Assembly: GCA_009926525.1 (NCBI GenBank)
Contig: RFOR01000001.1
Span: forward strand, 1-22,109
Origin: Methylophilaceae bacterium
GTDB taxonomy: Bacteria > Pseudomonadota > Gammaproteobacteria > Burkholderiales > Methylophilaceae
Length of the DNA: 22,109 nucleotides
Direction: 5' to 3'
In this document: positions 10,657 to 19,514 of the stretch, piece after piece
Layout of the letters: every line of letters starts with the position of its first letter
How positions within the stretch are numbered: position 1 is the stretch's first letter
Notes under the pieces: generated by a model
Told to the model about the DNA's origin: nothing
Database searches by the model: none
Seen by the model: only the letters and a program-made list of their open reading frames with translations
Position numbers and translations under genes: made by a program

Positions 10657-10681
10657 TATTTAGCTCCAGCTTGAGTACGAA

Positions 10682-12223
10682 TTAATAAGCGCTATTTGCT
10701 TTAAAATCTTCAATAGCGGATGTCAATTCTTTGTCATCTTCTTTTGATAGATCTAAAGTTGATTCAATGCGCTCTACCAAGCCCTTGTATTTAGCTTTAA
10801 TGAATGCATGTAATGCAGATTCAAATGCCAATACTTTAGTCACTGGCACGTCATCCAAGTAACCCTTGTTAGCTGCTTGCAAACTGATTGCCATTTCTGA
10901 CACAGAAAGTGGCAAGTATTGTGCTTGCTTCATCAGCTCGGTTACCAAACGACCGCGTTCAAGTTGCTTACGTGTTGCTTCGTCCAAATCTGAAGCGAAC
11001 TGAGCAAACGCCGCCAATTCACGGTATTGCGCAAGTGCCAAACGAACACCGCCGCCAAGCTTCTTAACAACCTTAGTTTGCGCAGCACCGCCAACGCGAG
11101 ACACTGAAATACCAGCGTTAATCGCAGGACGGATACCAGCGTTGAATAAGTCTGTTTCCAAGAAGATCTGACCATCAGTAATTGAAATCACGTTAGTCGG
11201 AACGAATGCAGAAACGTCACCAGCTTGTGTTTCAATGATTGGCAATGCAGTCAATGAACCTGTTTTACCTTTAACTTCGCCATTAGTGAATTTTTCTACG
11301 TACTCTTCGTTTACACGCGCTGCACGCTCTAACAAACGTGAGTGAAGATAGAACACGTCACCTGGGTAAGCTTCACGACCTGGTGGACGACGTAGTAATA
11401 GAGAGATTTGACGGTAAGCAATCGCTTGTTTTGTCAAATCATCGTAGATGATCAATGCGTCTTGACCACGGTCACGGAAGTATTCACCCATCGTACAACC
11501 TGAGTACGGAGCAATAAATTGCAACGCGGCTGAGTCAGATGCTGAAGCCGCAACAATAATCGTGTACTCCATCGCACCGTATTGTTCAAGTTTACGTACC
11601 ACGTTAGCGATGGTTGAAGCCTTTTGGCCAACCGCTACGTAGATACAGGTCATGTTTTGACCTTTTTGATTGATGATCGCATCAATTGCAACTGCGGTCT
11701 TACCAGTTTGACGGTCACCAATAATCAATTCACGTTGGCCACGGCCAACTGGTACCATTGAATCAATCGCTTTAATACCCGTTTGAACTGGTTGTGAAAC
11801 TGATTTACGTGCAATAACGCCTGGCGCAACTTTTTCAATCTTGTCCGTCATTTTTGCGTTGATTGGACCCTTGCCGTCGATTGGACGACCTAGCGCATCA
11901 ACCACACGACCGATAAGCTCTGGACCTACTGGCACTTCCAAAATACGACCTGTACATTTACATACGTCGCCTTCTGTAATGTGTTCGTAATCACCAAGAA
12001 CAACGGCACCCACTGAGTCACGTTCAAGGTTTAACGCCAAACCGAATGTGTTGCCTGGGAACTCGATCATCTCACCGGCCATTACATTTGATAGGCCGTG
12101 AACACGAACAATACCGTCCGTTACTGAAACAACGGTACCCTGGGTACGCGCTTCAGCAGTCGTAGAGAAGTTCTCTAGACGACTTTTAATCAGTTCACTG
12201 ATTTCTGATGTTGATAACTGCAT
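10682..12223 (-). CDS. atpA: F1 ATP synthase alpha subunit
   Basis: A non-catalytic nucleotide-binding subunit of the alpha3beta3 hexamer. It has 513 residues, the usual bacterial length. The N-terminal beta-barrel is followed by the P-loop GDRQTGKT at residues 169-176, the Walker B region at LIIYDDLTK, and the signature [22 protein letters not shown], which contributes the arginine finger region (SRVGGAAQ follows). A good AGGAG ribosome-binding site lies about 10 bases upstream of the ATG. It follows atpH by 42 bases. Confidence 0.97.
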   Translation of the reverse strand: MQLSTSEISELIKSRLENFSTTAEARTQGTVVSVTDGIVRVHGLSNVMAGEMIEFPGNTFGLALNLERDSVGAVVLGDYEHITEGDVCKCTGRILEVPVGPELIGRVVDALGRPIDGKGPINAKMTDKIEKVAPGVIARKSVSQPVQTGIKAIDSMVPVGRGQRELIIGDRQTGKTAVAIDAIINQKGQNMTCIYVAVGQKASTIANVVRKLEQYGAMEYTIIVAASASDSAALQFIAPYSGCTMGEYFRDRGQDALIIYDDLTKQAIAYRQISLLLRRPPGREAYPGDVFYLHSRLLERAARVNEEYVEKFTNGEVKGKTGSLTALPIIETQAGDVSAFVPTNVISITDGQIFLETDLFNAGIRPAINAGISVSRVGGAAQTKVVKKLGGGVRLALAQYRELAAFAQFASDLDEATRKQLERGRLVTELMKQAQYLPLSVSEMAISLQAANKGYLDDVPVTKVLAFESALHAFIKAKYKGLVERIESTLDLSKEDDKELTSAIEDFKANSAY

Positions 12224-12265
12224 TTTTATGTCTCCTGACCTATGATGGTCTAAACTTTTAAGTGT

Positions 12266-12802
12266 CTAACCTTTAAGCGTGTATGCAAGTGACTGCAATT
12301 GGCCGCGTACTGATGCATCGATCACCGTATCGCCAACAACGATTTTGATCCCACCGATTAATTCAGGATCCAAGTTCACTTGAGCGTCAATTTTTTTACC
12401 AAACTTCGCTTCCAATTGCTTCACAATTGCTTTGACTTGCGCGTCGGTTGGTTTTGAAGCCACTGTTAATTCAGCCTCTAGCGTACCTTCATCGAGCGCT
12501 TTTAACTCCTCGAAAGCAGCAACAATGTCGGCAACAATGACGAGTCGATCGTTCTCAACTAGTAACTTCACCAAGTTTATTGCTGTATCGCTTAGCTTGC
12601 CATCAAAAATGGCCAGTAGCGCACGCTCTAGTTCGCTTGAAGGTAATTTTGGGTCATCGATTAAAGCTTTTACTTGTGCGTTATCAGAAACTGCACCAAT
12701 GAAAGCCAATTCTTCAGACCATTTAGCTAGTGCTTTTTTTTCCTTAGCCAAACGGAAAACCGCTGTGGCATAAGGTCTCGCTATCGTTATCGCTTCAGCC
12801 AT
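12266..12802 (-). CDS. atpH: F1 ATP synthase delta subunit
   Basis: A peripheral-stalk subunit that links the b dimer to the top of the F1 head. It has 178 residues, with an N-terminal helical bundle (RPYATAVFRLAKE near the start, as in family members) and the C-terminal signature around ELIGGIKIVVGDTVIDASVRGQL. The length is normal. It starts 16 bases after the atpF stop, preceded by TAGGAGG about 12 bases from the ATG. Sequence divergence is high in this family, but the position and the C-terminal motif make the call secure. Confidence 0.96.
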   Translation of the reverse strand: MAEAITIARPYATAVFRLAKEKKALAKWSEELAFIGAVSDNAQVKALIDDPKLPSSELERALLAIFDGKLSDTAINLVKLLVENDRLVIVADIVAAFEELKALDEGTLEAELTVASKPTDAQVKAIVKQLEAKFGKKIDAQVNLDPELIGGIKIVVGDTVIDASVRGQLQSLAYTLKG

Positions 12803-12818
12803 GATTTACCAAGGCCTC

Positions 12819-13289
12819 CTAAAGCTCTTTAGCGATTGCAGTTAATATCTCTGCGTGCGCTTTAGCGTCAATTTCTTTACGCAAGATTTTTTCAGCACCA
12901 GCGATGGCTAACGTCGACACTTGTTGACGTAGACCTTCTTTAGCGCGGTTAATCTCTTGCTCGATTTCAGCTTTTGCACCAGTGATAATGCGATCGCCTT
13001 CAACTTTAGCTGTACCTTTAGCATCTTCAACGATCTGTGTCGCACGCTTTTCAGCAAGCGCTAAAATCTCTGATGCTTTTACTTTAGCTTCAGTAAGTGC
13101 TTCAGAAGCACGCTTAGAAGACTGCTCTAATTCAGCGCGGCCTTTTTCACCAGCAGCCAAACCATCAGCAATTTCTTTCTGACGTGTTTCGATTGCATTT
13201 AGCAAAGGTGGCCACACGAATTTCATGGTGAACACGATGAGCACAAAGAATGCAATCGCTTGTGCTACCAGTGTAAAGTTAATATCCAT
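12819..13289 (-). CDS. atpF: Fo ATP synthase b subunit
   Basis: A peripheral-stalk subunit of 156 residues with one N-terminal transmembrane helix (about residues 5-26, with the typical FVWPPL exit). The rest is a long charged, alanine-rich right-handed coiled coil that dimerises and reaches the delta subunit. There is only one b gene in the operon, so a b2 homodimer is expected. It lies between atpE and atpH in standard order. Confidence 0.97.
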   Translation of the reverse strand: MDINFTLVAQAIAFFVLIVFTMKFVWPPLLNAIETRQKEIADGLAAGEKGRAELEQSSKRASEALTEAKVKASEILALAEKRATQIVEDAKGTAKVEGDRIITGAKAEIEQEINRAKEGLRQQVSTLAIAGAEKILRKEIDAKAHAEILTAIAKEL

Positions 13290-13335
13290 TTTTGCTCCCA
13301 GACTCCAGTTAAGCTAATTTATTAAATTTGTTAGC

Positions 13336-13694
<359 letters not shown>

Positions 13695-14510
13695 TTAATG
13701 ACTCTCTTGCGCCATCGCCAAGTAGACCACAGTCAGCATCATAAAAATGAATGCCTGCAACGCTACGATCAAGATATGGAAAATTGACCATCCTGCGCCG
13801 AGAATCGCGCCAGCGATTGTGCCCGTAACACCCGTCGCAGCCCATAAACCTAACAACAAGAAGATAACCTCACCCGCATACATATTGCCGAATAGTCGCA
13901 ATGAGTGTGAGAGTGGTTTTGAGACGTATTCGATTAAGTTGAACAAGAAGTTTGCAGGCCAAATCAGTGGATTCGTGCCAAATGGTGAACAAAATAGTTC
14001 GTGAATCCAGCCACCAAGGCCCTTGGATTTAATTGCAAAGAAGATCATTAAAAACCAAACTGTTAGCGCTAGCGCAAAAGTTGTGTTGATATCAGAGGTT
14101 GGGACTGAGCGCCAAAAAGTGTGTTCACCGCCAATGGGTTCAACGATGTATTTTGCAACGATATCGATTGGCAAAAAGTCCATCGCGTTCATCATGAACA
14201 CCCAAATAAATACTGTCAGTGCTGCTGGGGCAATGAATGTATGACGATTGCCGTGGTAGATGTTTTTAACTTGATCATCCACGAAGTCAAATACCAACTC
14301 CATAAATGCTTGACGCTTAGTAGGCACGCCAGCCGTTGCACCACGCGATACTAACCAAATCAAACCCATCGCAATCATGCCTAGTGCCACCGACATCACG
14401 AGCGTGTCTACATGTATTGTCCAGAATGAGCCATCGCCTATCGATAGGCTATTAAATGAGAGGTGGTGCTCAATGTAGCCTGATGGTGTTAATGCGTGTT
14501 CAGTTGCCAT
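13695..14510 (-). CDS. atpB: Fo ATP synthase a subunit
   Basis: A membrane stator subunit holding the two proton half-channels. It has 271 residues with about five to six transmembrane segments. The essential arginine is Arg205 in [14 protein letters not shown], followed by the C-terminal helix with Gln252 in [12 protein letters not shown]. Both are hallmark positions facing the c-ring Asp. The N-terminal third contains the soluble LSFN...[10 protein letters not shown] part typical of proteobacterial a subunits. It starts 31 bases after atpI. Confidence 0.97.
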   Translation of the reverse strand: MATEHALTPSGYIEHHLSFNSLSIGDGSFWTIHVDTLVMSVALGMIAMGLIWLVSRGATAGVPTKRQAFMELVFDFVDDQVKNIYHGNRHTFIAPAALTVFIWVFMMNAMDFLPIDIVAKYIVEPIGGEHTFWRSVPTSDINTTFALALTVWFLMIFFAIKSKGLGGWIHELFCSPFGTNPLIWPANFLFNLIEYVSKPLSHSLRLFGNMYAGEVIFLLLGLWAATGVTGTIAGAILGAGWSIFHILIVALQAFIFMMLTVVYLAMAQESH

Positions 14511-14541
14511 AAATCAAACCCTTAAAAACTTGCGTCTATCT

Positions 14542-14943
14542 TTATTTTTTATCTAAACCAATAAAAGCCGCACCAGACAAGATGGCTGATGCCGCTAGGC
14601 CCAAAATCAAAGCAATTGGGACCAAATGTTCGTTATACAGCTTGAAGGTCAAAAAAAGGAGTAATGCGATTACAAAAATTTTCACCGCTTCAGCTTTAAG
14701 CATTGTGATGAGAATTGCGCCAGCATCATTTTTCTTATCACCGCTTCTTGCAATTAATGCACCCGCTATTCCGCCCAACACAGCTGACATCCCACCCGCC
14801 AAAGCACTAATACCCGCGTGTTCAGGGGAAGCCAGTCCTAATCTTTGAGCCACAACAGTCACTATGACTGCCACTGAAATGGTCGCGATCAACTGCCACT
14901 TCAGCATTTGTTTGTACACTTGCGCTGTTTTAATAGTTTCCAT
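14542..14943 (-). CDS. atpI: ATP synthase accessory protein I
   Basis: A small membrane protein of 133 residues with four predicted transmembrane helices (about 14-33, 41-64, 77-97 and 105-127). AtpI proteins are non-stoichiometric and are thought to help c-ring assembly or magnesium uptake. It is first in the atp operon, directly behind the candidate promoter. No good Shine-Dalgarno precedes the ATG; instead a small AT-rich hairpin sits 5 bases upstream. The family is poorly conserved, so the call rests on size, topology and position as much as on sequence. Confidence 0.9.
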   Translation of the reverse strand: METIKTAQVYKQMLKWQLIATISVAVIVTVVAQRLGLASPEHAGISALAGGMSAVLGGIAGALIARSGDKKNDAGAILITMLKAEAVKIFVIALLLFLTFKLYNEHLVPIALILGLAASAILSGAAFIGLDKK

Positions 14944-14948
14944 TTATA

Positions 14949-14964
14949 GTTTTATGATTAAAAC
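14949..14964 (-). promoter_or_regulatory. Perfect 6-bp hairpin at the atpI ribosome-binding region
   Basis: GTTTTA and TAAAAC form a perfect stem with a 4-base loop that ends 5 bases before the atpI start codon, just where a Shine-Dalgarno would lie; none is visible there. The stem is AT-rich and weak. It could modulate initiation on the first gene of the operon, or be chance. Confidence 0.35.
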
Positions 14965-14994
14965 AGCTCATGAACGTTTAGTTCGAAGTCGGGG

Positions 14995-15023
14995 ATTGTC
15001 TTGTTTTATTCATTTCAAGTCAA
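14995..15023 (-). promoter_or_regulatory. Candidate sigma70 promoter of the atp operon
   Basis: On the minus strand TTGACT (15018-15023, 5/6 match) and GACAAT (14995-15000, 4/6) are separated by exactly 17 bases. The start is expected near 14988, giving a leader of about 45 bases. It sits in the 96-base gap between parB and atpI, and the -35 falls inside a 6-bp inverted repeat. Confidence 0.55.
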
Positions 15024-15039
15024 GCATGGCCGATGACTT
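15017..15039. repeat. Inverted repeat spanning the atp -35 element
   Basis: AAGTCA (15017-15022) and TGACTT (15034-15039) form a 6-bp inverted repeat with an 11-base centre, directly after the parB stop codon. It is not followed by a T-run, so it is a poor terminator. Its overlap with the -35 hexamer makes an operator conceivable (inference). Confidence 0.4.
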
Positions 15040-15888
15040 TTAATTAAATTTCGAAATAATTTCATCCAACTGTTCAAGGCTAGCATATCGAATCTTTAGG
15101 GTTCCAGATCCGTTTTTAGCGCCATCAATTGTTACGACAGCCCCAAGACTCTGTGCCAACGCCTCTTGTAAACGAAGTACATCACGATCCATGGTTGTTG
15201 TCTTAACAGATGACCGCTCAACACTTGATAATTTCTTAACTAACTGTTCCGCCGAACGAACAGATAACTGGTTTTGTACAATCTCTTCGGCAGCAGTAAT
15301 TTGTTTAGCACCCTCCAAGGTAAGGAGCGCGCGGGCATGTCCCATATCAAGTTTTGACTGCGCTAACATTTCCTGAACAACGGCGTGAAGATTTTGTAGT
15401 CGTAACAAATTGGTCACCGCACTACGTGATCGGCCAACCGCTTGCGCTGCAGTTTCGTGAGTCATCTCAAACTCATTAATCAAGCGCTGAATCCCATTAG
15501 CTTCCTCAATCGGATTAAGATTTTCGCGCTGAATATTTTCAATCAACGCCATCGCAAGTGCGACGTCATCGGCGATCTCTTTAATGATGACCGGCACCTC
15601 ATTCAAACCAGCAATCTGGGAAGCTCGCCACCTTCTCTCGCCGGCAATGATCTCGTACTTACCGTCATTCACAAGGCGCACAACGATGGGCTGCATGATG
15701 CCCTGCGCACGAATAGAATCCGCAAGACTTTCCAGGGAGGCCTGATCCATGTGTGTTCTAGGTTGATACTTACCTGGCTGAAGCTTATCTACTGATAAAG
15801 TTGCCAGGCTATCAGACTGAGCACTAGTCTCTATATCATTCGCCAACAACGCATCTAAGCCGCGTCCCAAACCCTTAAGTTTCACCAT
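15040..15888 (-). CDS. parB: Chromosome partitioning protein ParB
   Basis: A CTP-dependent DNA clamp that loads at parS, spreads, and is moved by ParA. From the ATG at 15888 it has 282 residues, beginning MVKLKGLGRGLDALL, the typical ParA-interacting N-terminus of chromosomal ParB. The CTP-binding ParB/Srx domain shows LQPGKYQPR, GERRWRA at 83-89 and ENIQRENLNPIEEA at 117-130. The parS-reading helix-turn-helix lies at about 143-165 (ETAAQAVGRSRSAVTN), followed by a C-terminal dimerisation domain. The frame extends upstream into parA, but a start there would overlap parA by 80 bases and add residues unlike the family, so the later ATG is preferred. Two perfect parS sites lie 3.5 and 4.6 kb away in this window. 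Confidence 0.96.
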   Translation of the reverse strand: MVKLKGLGRGLDALLANDIETSAQSDSLATLSVDKLQPGKYQPRTHMDQASLESLADSIRAQGIMQPIVVRLVNDGKYEIIAGERRWRASQIAGLNEVPVIIKEIADDVALAMALIENIQRENLNPIEEANGIQRLINEFEMTHETAAQAVGRSRSAVTNLLRLQNLHAVVQEMLAQSKLDMGHARALLTLEGAKQITAAEEIVQNQLSVRSAEQLVKKLSSVERSSVKTTTMDRDVLRLQEALAQSLGAVVTIDGAKNGSGTLKIRYASLEQLDEIISKFN

Positions 15889-15919
15889 TTTCTGTCCATT
15901 CTTAAATACCGACTGTTTA

Positions 15920-16690
15920 TTATTTTTTTGCTTTCGCTCTAGCAAGAATTTCTTCCGCAAGCTGCAAATATGCTTGGGCGCCTTTGGATGATTGATCATA
16001 AATCAATGCTGGCATCCCATAACTTGGGGCTTCTGCCAAACGAACATTTCTGGGAATGAGCGTGTTGTAAACTTTATCGCCAAAATGACTCACCAATTGC
16101 GCTGAAACTTGCTGTGCCAACATATTACGGTTATCAAACATTGTACGTAATAGGCCCTCTATCTCTAGCACAGGGTTAAGGTGAGTACGCACTTTCTTGA
16201 TGGTGTTGACTAAATCAGTGAGTCCTTCTAACGCATAATACTCACACTGCATCGGAATCATGACCGCGTGTGCCGCCGTTAATGCATTGACTGTGACCAA
16301 GTTCAGCGCAGGGGGGCAGTCCAATAAAACATAATCGTACTGATCCTTAATGGCCGCCAAGGCTACCTTTAGCTTGGTCTCACGCCCAATTTCATTCACC
16401 AACTCAACTTCCGCACCCGCTAAATCCCTGTTAGCAGGCAACAGATCAAAATTACCTTTTTCCGTTTTCCGTGTCACTTCAGCGACCGTCTTATCCCCGA
16501 TCAGCACATGATAGATGGTGTGTTTCACCTGCGCCTTATCAATGCCGCTTCCCGTCGTTGCGTTACCTTGCGGATCTAAATCAACGAGCAGCACCCGACT
16601 ACCAAAACTCGCCAGACTTGCTGCCAAGTTGACGCAGGTCGTGGTTTTTCCAACGCCACCCTTTTGATTTGTAATCGCTAATATCTTCAT
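15920..16690 (-). CDS. parA: Chromosome partitioning ATPase ParA (Soj type)
   Basis: A Walker-type ATPase that forms nucleoid-bound gradients to pull ParB-parS complexes apart. It has 256 residues and starts directly with the deviant Walker A motif, KGGVGKTT at residues 10-17, so it lacks the N-terminal helix-turn-helix of plasmid type Ia ParA and is the chromosomal kind. The switch segments DLDPQGNAT and LLDCPPALNLVTVNAL are present. An AGGT ribosome-binding site lies about 7 bases upstream of the ATG. It is 13 bases after rsmG and 31 bases before the chosen parB start, in a probable mnmG-rsmG-parA-parB operon. Confidence 0.96.
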   Translation of the reverse strand: MKILAITNQKGGVGKTTTCVNLAASLASFGSRVLLVDLDPQGNATTGSGIDKAQVKHTIYHVLIGDKTVAEVTRKTEKGNFDLLPANRDLAGAEVELVNEIGRETKLKVALAAIKDQYDYVLLDCPPALNLVTVNALTAAHAVMIPMQCEYYALEGLTDLVNTIKKVRTHLNPVLEIEGLLRTMFDNRNMLAQQVSAQLVSHFGDKVYNTLIPRNVRLAEAPSYGMPALIYDQSSKGAQAYLQLAEEILARAKAKK

Positions 16691-16703
16691 CGTGCTACCT
16701 ACT

Positions 16704-17354
16704 TTACTTTAAAAGATTACTATTAGAGTGATATGGCAAAAAAGCTAAATGTCTTTGTGCGTCGAGCCCTGGCACATTTAGTACTTCCACCTTTGAGGCA
16801 GTGACCCCTGTTTTCGCTGCAAGATCAGCGAGCTCCGTTTCAGGATATACACCCTTCATCGCCAGCCATTTACCCTGTTCGTTTAAGAGATGATGCGTTA
16901 ATGAAATAAATAAACTCAAGTCCGAAAAGGCCCGAGAAATAATAATTTCAAAGCGTCTTGTGGGCGAGATATCTTCAACCCGGCCGCCCAACACCTCCAA
17001 GTTAGCTATTCCTAGTTCAGCCTTGGCATGGCGCATAAAACTTACTTTTTTATTATTCGAATCAATCACTGTGACTTTTAAATCTGGCAAACATATTGCC
17101 AAGGGAATGCCTGGCAGCCCAGCACCACTTCCTACATCAAGCAAATTAGCAGCATCAATATAAGGCGATACGACCAAACTATCTAAAAGATGTAAAGTCA
17201 CCATCTCATCCGCTTCACGCACTGCGGTGAGGTTGTGCACCTTATTCCACTTTTGCATGAGCGCTAAATAGTCGAGCAGCTTTGCTTGTGTTGGCGCTGA
17301 AATATCTAGCCCGGCATCTTTAATGCCTTTTTCGAGTATCACCTGCTGACTCAC
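16704..17354 (-). CDS. rsmG: 16S rRNA m7G527 methyltransferase
   Basis: SAM-dependent enzyme that methylates N7 of G527 in 16S rRNA; loss of its homologue gives low-level streptomycin resistance in other bacteria. It has 216 residues, with NLTAVR at 41-46 and HLLDSL at 55-60, and the SAM-binding motif [16 protein letters not shown] at 71-86, all family hallmarks. The start is GTG, overlapping the mnmG stop by four bases (GTGA), so translation is probably coupled. It was formerly named gidB. Confidence 0.96.
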   Translation of the reverse strand: MSQQVILEKGIKDAGLDISAPTQAKLLDYLALMQKWNKVHNLTAVREADEMVTLHLLDSLVVSPYIDAANLLDVGSGAGLPGIPLAICLPDLKVTVIDSNNKKVSFMRHAKAELGIANLEVLGGRVEDISPTRRFEIIISRAFSDLSLFISLTHHLLNEQGKWLAMKGVYPETELADLAAKTGVTASKVEVLNVPGLDAQRHLAFLPYHSNSNLLK

Positions 17355-19273
17355 GCGACTTTTTCACCGTCTACATGTAATTTTTTTGCTCGATTTTTTC
17401 TTTTGAGATAGACCAGCAACAACGAGACCGCCACCGGGGTCACGCCCGACACACGACTCGCCTGACCAATCGTTTGCGGTTTATGATGTGCAAGCTTTTG
17501 CTGAACTTCAATTGACAAGCCATGAACATCAGCATAGTCCATATCCTCTGGCAGCTGCGTGTGTTCACTGCCCGCCGAACGCTCAATCTCATCTTGCTGC
17601 CTATCGATATAACCCTGATACTTTGCTGCGATATCAACTTGCTGGCGGACTTCTTGAGCAATATCTTCGTACTTAACGGCCGCTTCGCTTGTTGGCAAAC
17701 TCAGGAGTGCTTCGTAGCTTAATTCTGGGCGGCGCAGTAATTCAAACAATGAGTATTCATGTTCAATTGGTTTACCGAGCACGCGAATAGCATCCTCCTT
17801 TGGTAGCGTCGCTGGACGCACCCAAGTAGATTTTAATCGCTCTTGCTCTTGCAAGACGGCCTCTTGTTTCCGAGAGAACGCTTCCCAGCGCGCATCGTCC
17901 ACCAAACCAATTTTACGGCCAGCCTCTGTCAATCGAATGTCGGCGTTATCTTCACGCAGCAGTAGTCGATACTCTGCACGACTTGTAAACATGCGGTAGG
18001 GCTCGGTCACGCCTCGGGTGATCAAATCATCCACCAAGACCCCTAAATAGGCTTGATTGCGACTTGGGCACCAGCTGTCTTTTTCTTGCGCATAGAGGGC
18101 TGCGTTAGCGCCCGCTAACAATCCTTGTGCGCCAGCTTCTTCATAACCCGTCGTTCCGTTGATTTGACCTGCAAAAAATAAGCCCCTCACCGCTTTAGTT
18201 TCTAGCGAGTCCTTCAGGCCACGCGGGTCATAATAATCGTACTCAATCGCGTAACCTGGACGAAGAATGTGCGCGTTCTCGAGGCCACGAATCGAGCGAA
18301 CTAGTTGATATTGAATATCGAAAGGGAGACTAGTTGATATGCCGTTCGGATAGATTTCGTTGGTTTCCAAACCCTCAGGCTCAAGGAAAATTTGATGGGA
18401 TTCTTTATCTGCAAATCGATGAATTTTGTCTTCCACGGAAGGGCAGTAGCGTGGACCAATTCCTTCGATCACGCCGGTATACATTGGGGATCTGTCTAAG
18501 CCACTTCTAATGATATCGTGTGTGCGTTCATTGGTATGCGTAATCCAGCAAGGGACCTGTCTAGGATGCTGGCTGACGTTGCCCAGAAATGAAAATACCG
18601 GGACGGGGTTATCGCCCGGCTGTTCTTGCATCACCGAATAATCAATGGTACGACCATCGATGCGAGGCGGTGTCCCTGTTTTTAGGCGGCCGACAGGCAG
18701 GCCAATCTCTCTCAGTCTTGAGGCGAGTGAAATCGCTGGCGGATCTCCTGCGCGACCAGCCTGATAATGACTTAAACCCACATGAATTAAGCCCGCCAGG
18801 AATGTTCCCGCGGTTAGTACAACTGCCTTAGCTTCGAATCGGAGTCCAATTTGCGTGACCACACCCGTCACCTTGTCACCATCAAGAATGATGTCGTCAA
18901 CCGCCTGCTGAAAGAGCCATAAGTTTTCTTGATTTTCTAAACGGTGTCGAATCGCCGCTTTGTACAGAATACGATCTGCTTGCGCTCTCGTCGCCCGAAC
19001 AGCTGGGCCCTTGCTAGAGTTCAATATGCGAAACTGGATGCCGCCCTCATCGGTAGCCGCCGCCATAGCGCCGCCCAGCGCGTCAATCTCTTTAACTAAA
19101 TGCCCCTTGCCTATTCCACCAATGGAGGGATTACAAGACATCTGGCCAAGTGTTTCGATGTTATGTGTTAAGAGCAGGGTTTTCTGTCCCATGCGAGCAG
19201 ATGCCAAGGCAGCCTCTGTCCCAGCATGTCCGCCGCCAATCACGATAACATCAAATTTTTCTGTGAATTGCAT
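17351..19273 (-). CDS. mnmG: tRNA uridine-34 carboxymethylaminomethyl synthesis protein MnmG
   Basis: FAD-binding partner of MnmE in making (c)mnm5 uridine at the wobble position of several tRNAs. It has 640 residues. The FAD motif GGGHAG is at 13-18, the segment [17 protein letters not shown] around Cys47 is a family signature, and the second block [11 protein letters not shown] and the [18 protein letters not shown] segment follow. The C-terminal helical tRNA/MnmE-binding domain is complete. A candidate promoter and a parS site lie just upstream. Its partner gene mnmE is 1.3 kb away on the same strand, but the cytochrome pair is interposed on the other strand. It was formerly named gidA. 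Confidence 0.97.
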   Translation of the reverse strand: MQFTEKFDVIVIGGGHAGTEAALASARMGQKTLLLTHNIETLGQMSCNPSIGGIGKGHLVKEIDALGGAMAAATDEGGIQFRILNSSKGPAVRATRAQADRILYKAAIRHRLENQENLWLFQQAVDDIILDGDKVTGVVTQIGLRFEAKAVVLTAGTFLAGLIHVGLSHYQAGRAGDPPAISLASRLREIGLPVGRLKTGTPPRIDGRTIDYSVMQEQPGDNPVPVFSFLGNVSQHPRQVPCWITHTNERTHDIIRSGLDRSPMYTGVIEGIGPRYCPSVEDKIHRFADKESHQIFLEPEGLETNEIYPNGISTSLPFDIQYQLVRSIRGLENAHILRPGYAIEYDYYDPRGLKDSLETKAVRGLFFAGQINGTTGYEEAGAQGLLAGANAALYAQEKDSWCPSRNQAYLGVLVDDLITRGVTEPYRMFTSRAEYRLLLREDNADIRLTEAGRKIGLVDDARWEAFSRKQEAVLQEQERLKSTWVRPATLPKEDAIRVLGKPIEHEYSLFELLRRPELSYEALLSLPTSEAAVKYEDIAQEVRQQVDIAAKYQGYIDRQQDEIERSAGSEHTQLPEDMDYADVHGLSIEVQQKLAHHKPQTIGQASRVSGVTPVAVSLLLVYLKRKNRAKKLHVDGEKVA

Positions 19274-19308
19274 GTAAATAAGGCTTAATTACGAAAGATC
19301 TACATTTT

Positions 19309-19337
19309 ACTTTAATCTCAAGACCACGTCATGCCAA
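19309..19337 (-). promoter_or_regulatory. Candidate sigma70 promoter of mnmG-rsmG-parAB
   Basis: On the minus strand TTGGCA (19332-19337, 5/6 match) and TAAAGT (19309-19314, 4/6) are 17 bases apart, with a start expected near 19302 and a leader of roughly 30 bases. The parS site begins only 9 bases upstream of the -35, so ParB loading could influence this promoter and thus parAB itself (inference). Confidence 0.45.
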
Positions 19338-19345
19338 ACCAACCA

Positions 19346-19361
19346 TGTTTCACGTGAAACA
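19346..19361. other. parS: parS centromere site 1 (intergenic)
   Basis: TGTTTCACGTGAAACA is a perfect 16-bp match to the universal bacterial parS consensus, extended here to a 20-bp perfect palindrome (19344-19363, ends CATG). It lies in the divergent region between mnmG and the cytochrome c'' gene, 3.5 kb from parB. This is where ParB loads and starts sliding. Confidence 0.96.
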
Positions 19362-19400
19362 TGCGACTAATTTGAAATAACATTAAACAGAAATATTTCC

Positions 19401-19430
19401 TTAACATAAATGTCTTATTATCAATATAAT
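19401..19430 (+). promoter_or_regulatory. Strong candidate promoter of the cytochrome c''-b561 genes
   Basis: TTAACA (19401-19406, 5/6) and a perfect TATAAT (19425-19430) are separated by 18 bases. The start is expected near 19437, leaving a leader of about 78 bases before the cytochrome ATG at 19515. It is the best sigma70-type match in the window. Confidence 0.65.
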
Positions 19431-19432
19431 GT

Positions 19433-19467
19433 AAGTAGTAGTTAAGTATTTTGCTTAAGCATTACTT
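19433..19467 (+). repeat. Imperfect inverted repeat at the cytochrome transcript 5' end
   Basis: AAGTAGTAGTTAAG (19433-19446) and CTTAAGCATTACTT (19454-19467) pair at 11 of 14 positions around a 7-base loop. The repeat begins directly after the perfect -10 element, so it would form either a 5'-end stem-loop in the mRNA or an operator just downstream of the promoter. There is no T-run after it. Confidence 0.5.
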
Positions 19468-19514
19468 CAATGTACTGAACAACATATTTAAAGTCATTAA
19501 TAAAGGGGACAATA

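Noticed and set aside
12432..12773. 113-codon open frame opposite atpH
   Set aside because: Serine-rich antisense product typical of the complement of an alanine/leucine-rich gene; atpH is the real gene.
15442..15795. 117-codon open frame opposite parB
   Set aside because: No domain or ribosome-binding site, fully inside parB.
15889..15999. N-terminal extension of ParB reaching into parA
   Set aside because: It would overlap parA by 80 bases and add 37 lysine-rich residues not seen in ParB proteins; MVKLKGLGRGLDALL is the normal start.
16521..16528. TGTTTCAC inside parA, a parS half-site
   Set aside because: Only eight bases match and the other half (CTGCGCCT) does not, so it is most likely chance.
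18960..19277. 105-codon open frame opposite the mnmG start
   Set aside because: The antisense of a conserved FAD-binding region, with low-complexity composition; not supported as a gene.
19274..19514. Possible oriC next to mnmG, as in E. coli
   Set aside because: The region is AT-rich and beside mnmG, but I found no cluster of DnaA boxes; only one loose match (TTATTTACA on the minus strand at the mnmG start). The parS and divergent promoters explain the region better, and oriC is more likely beyond yidC near dnaA.
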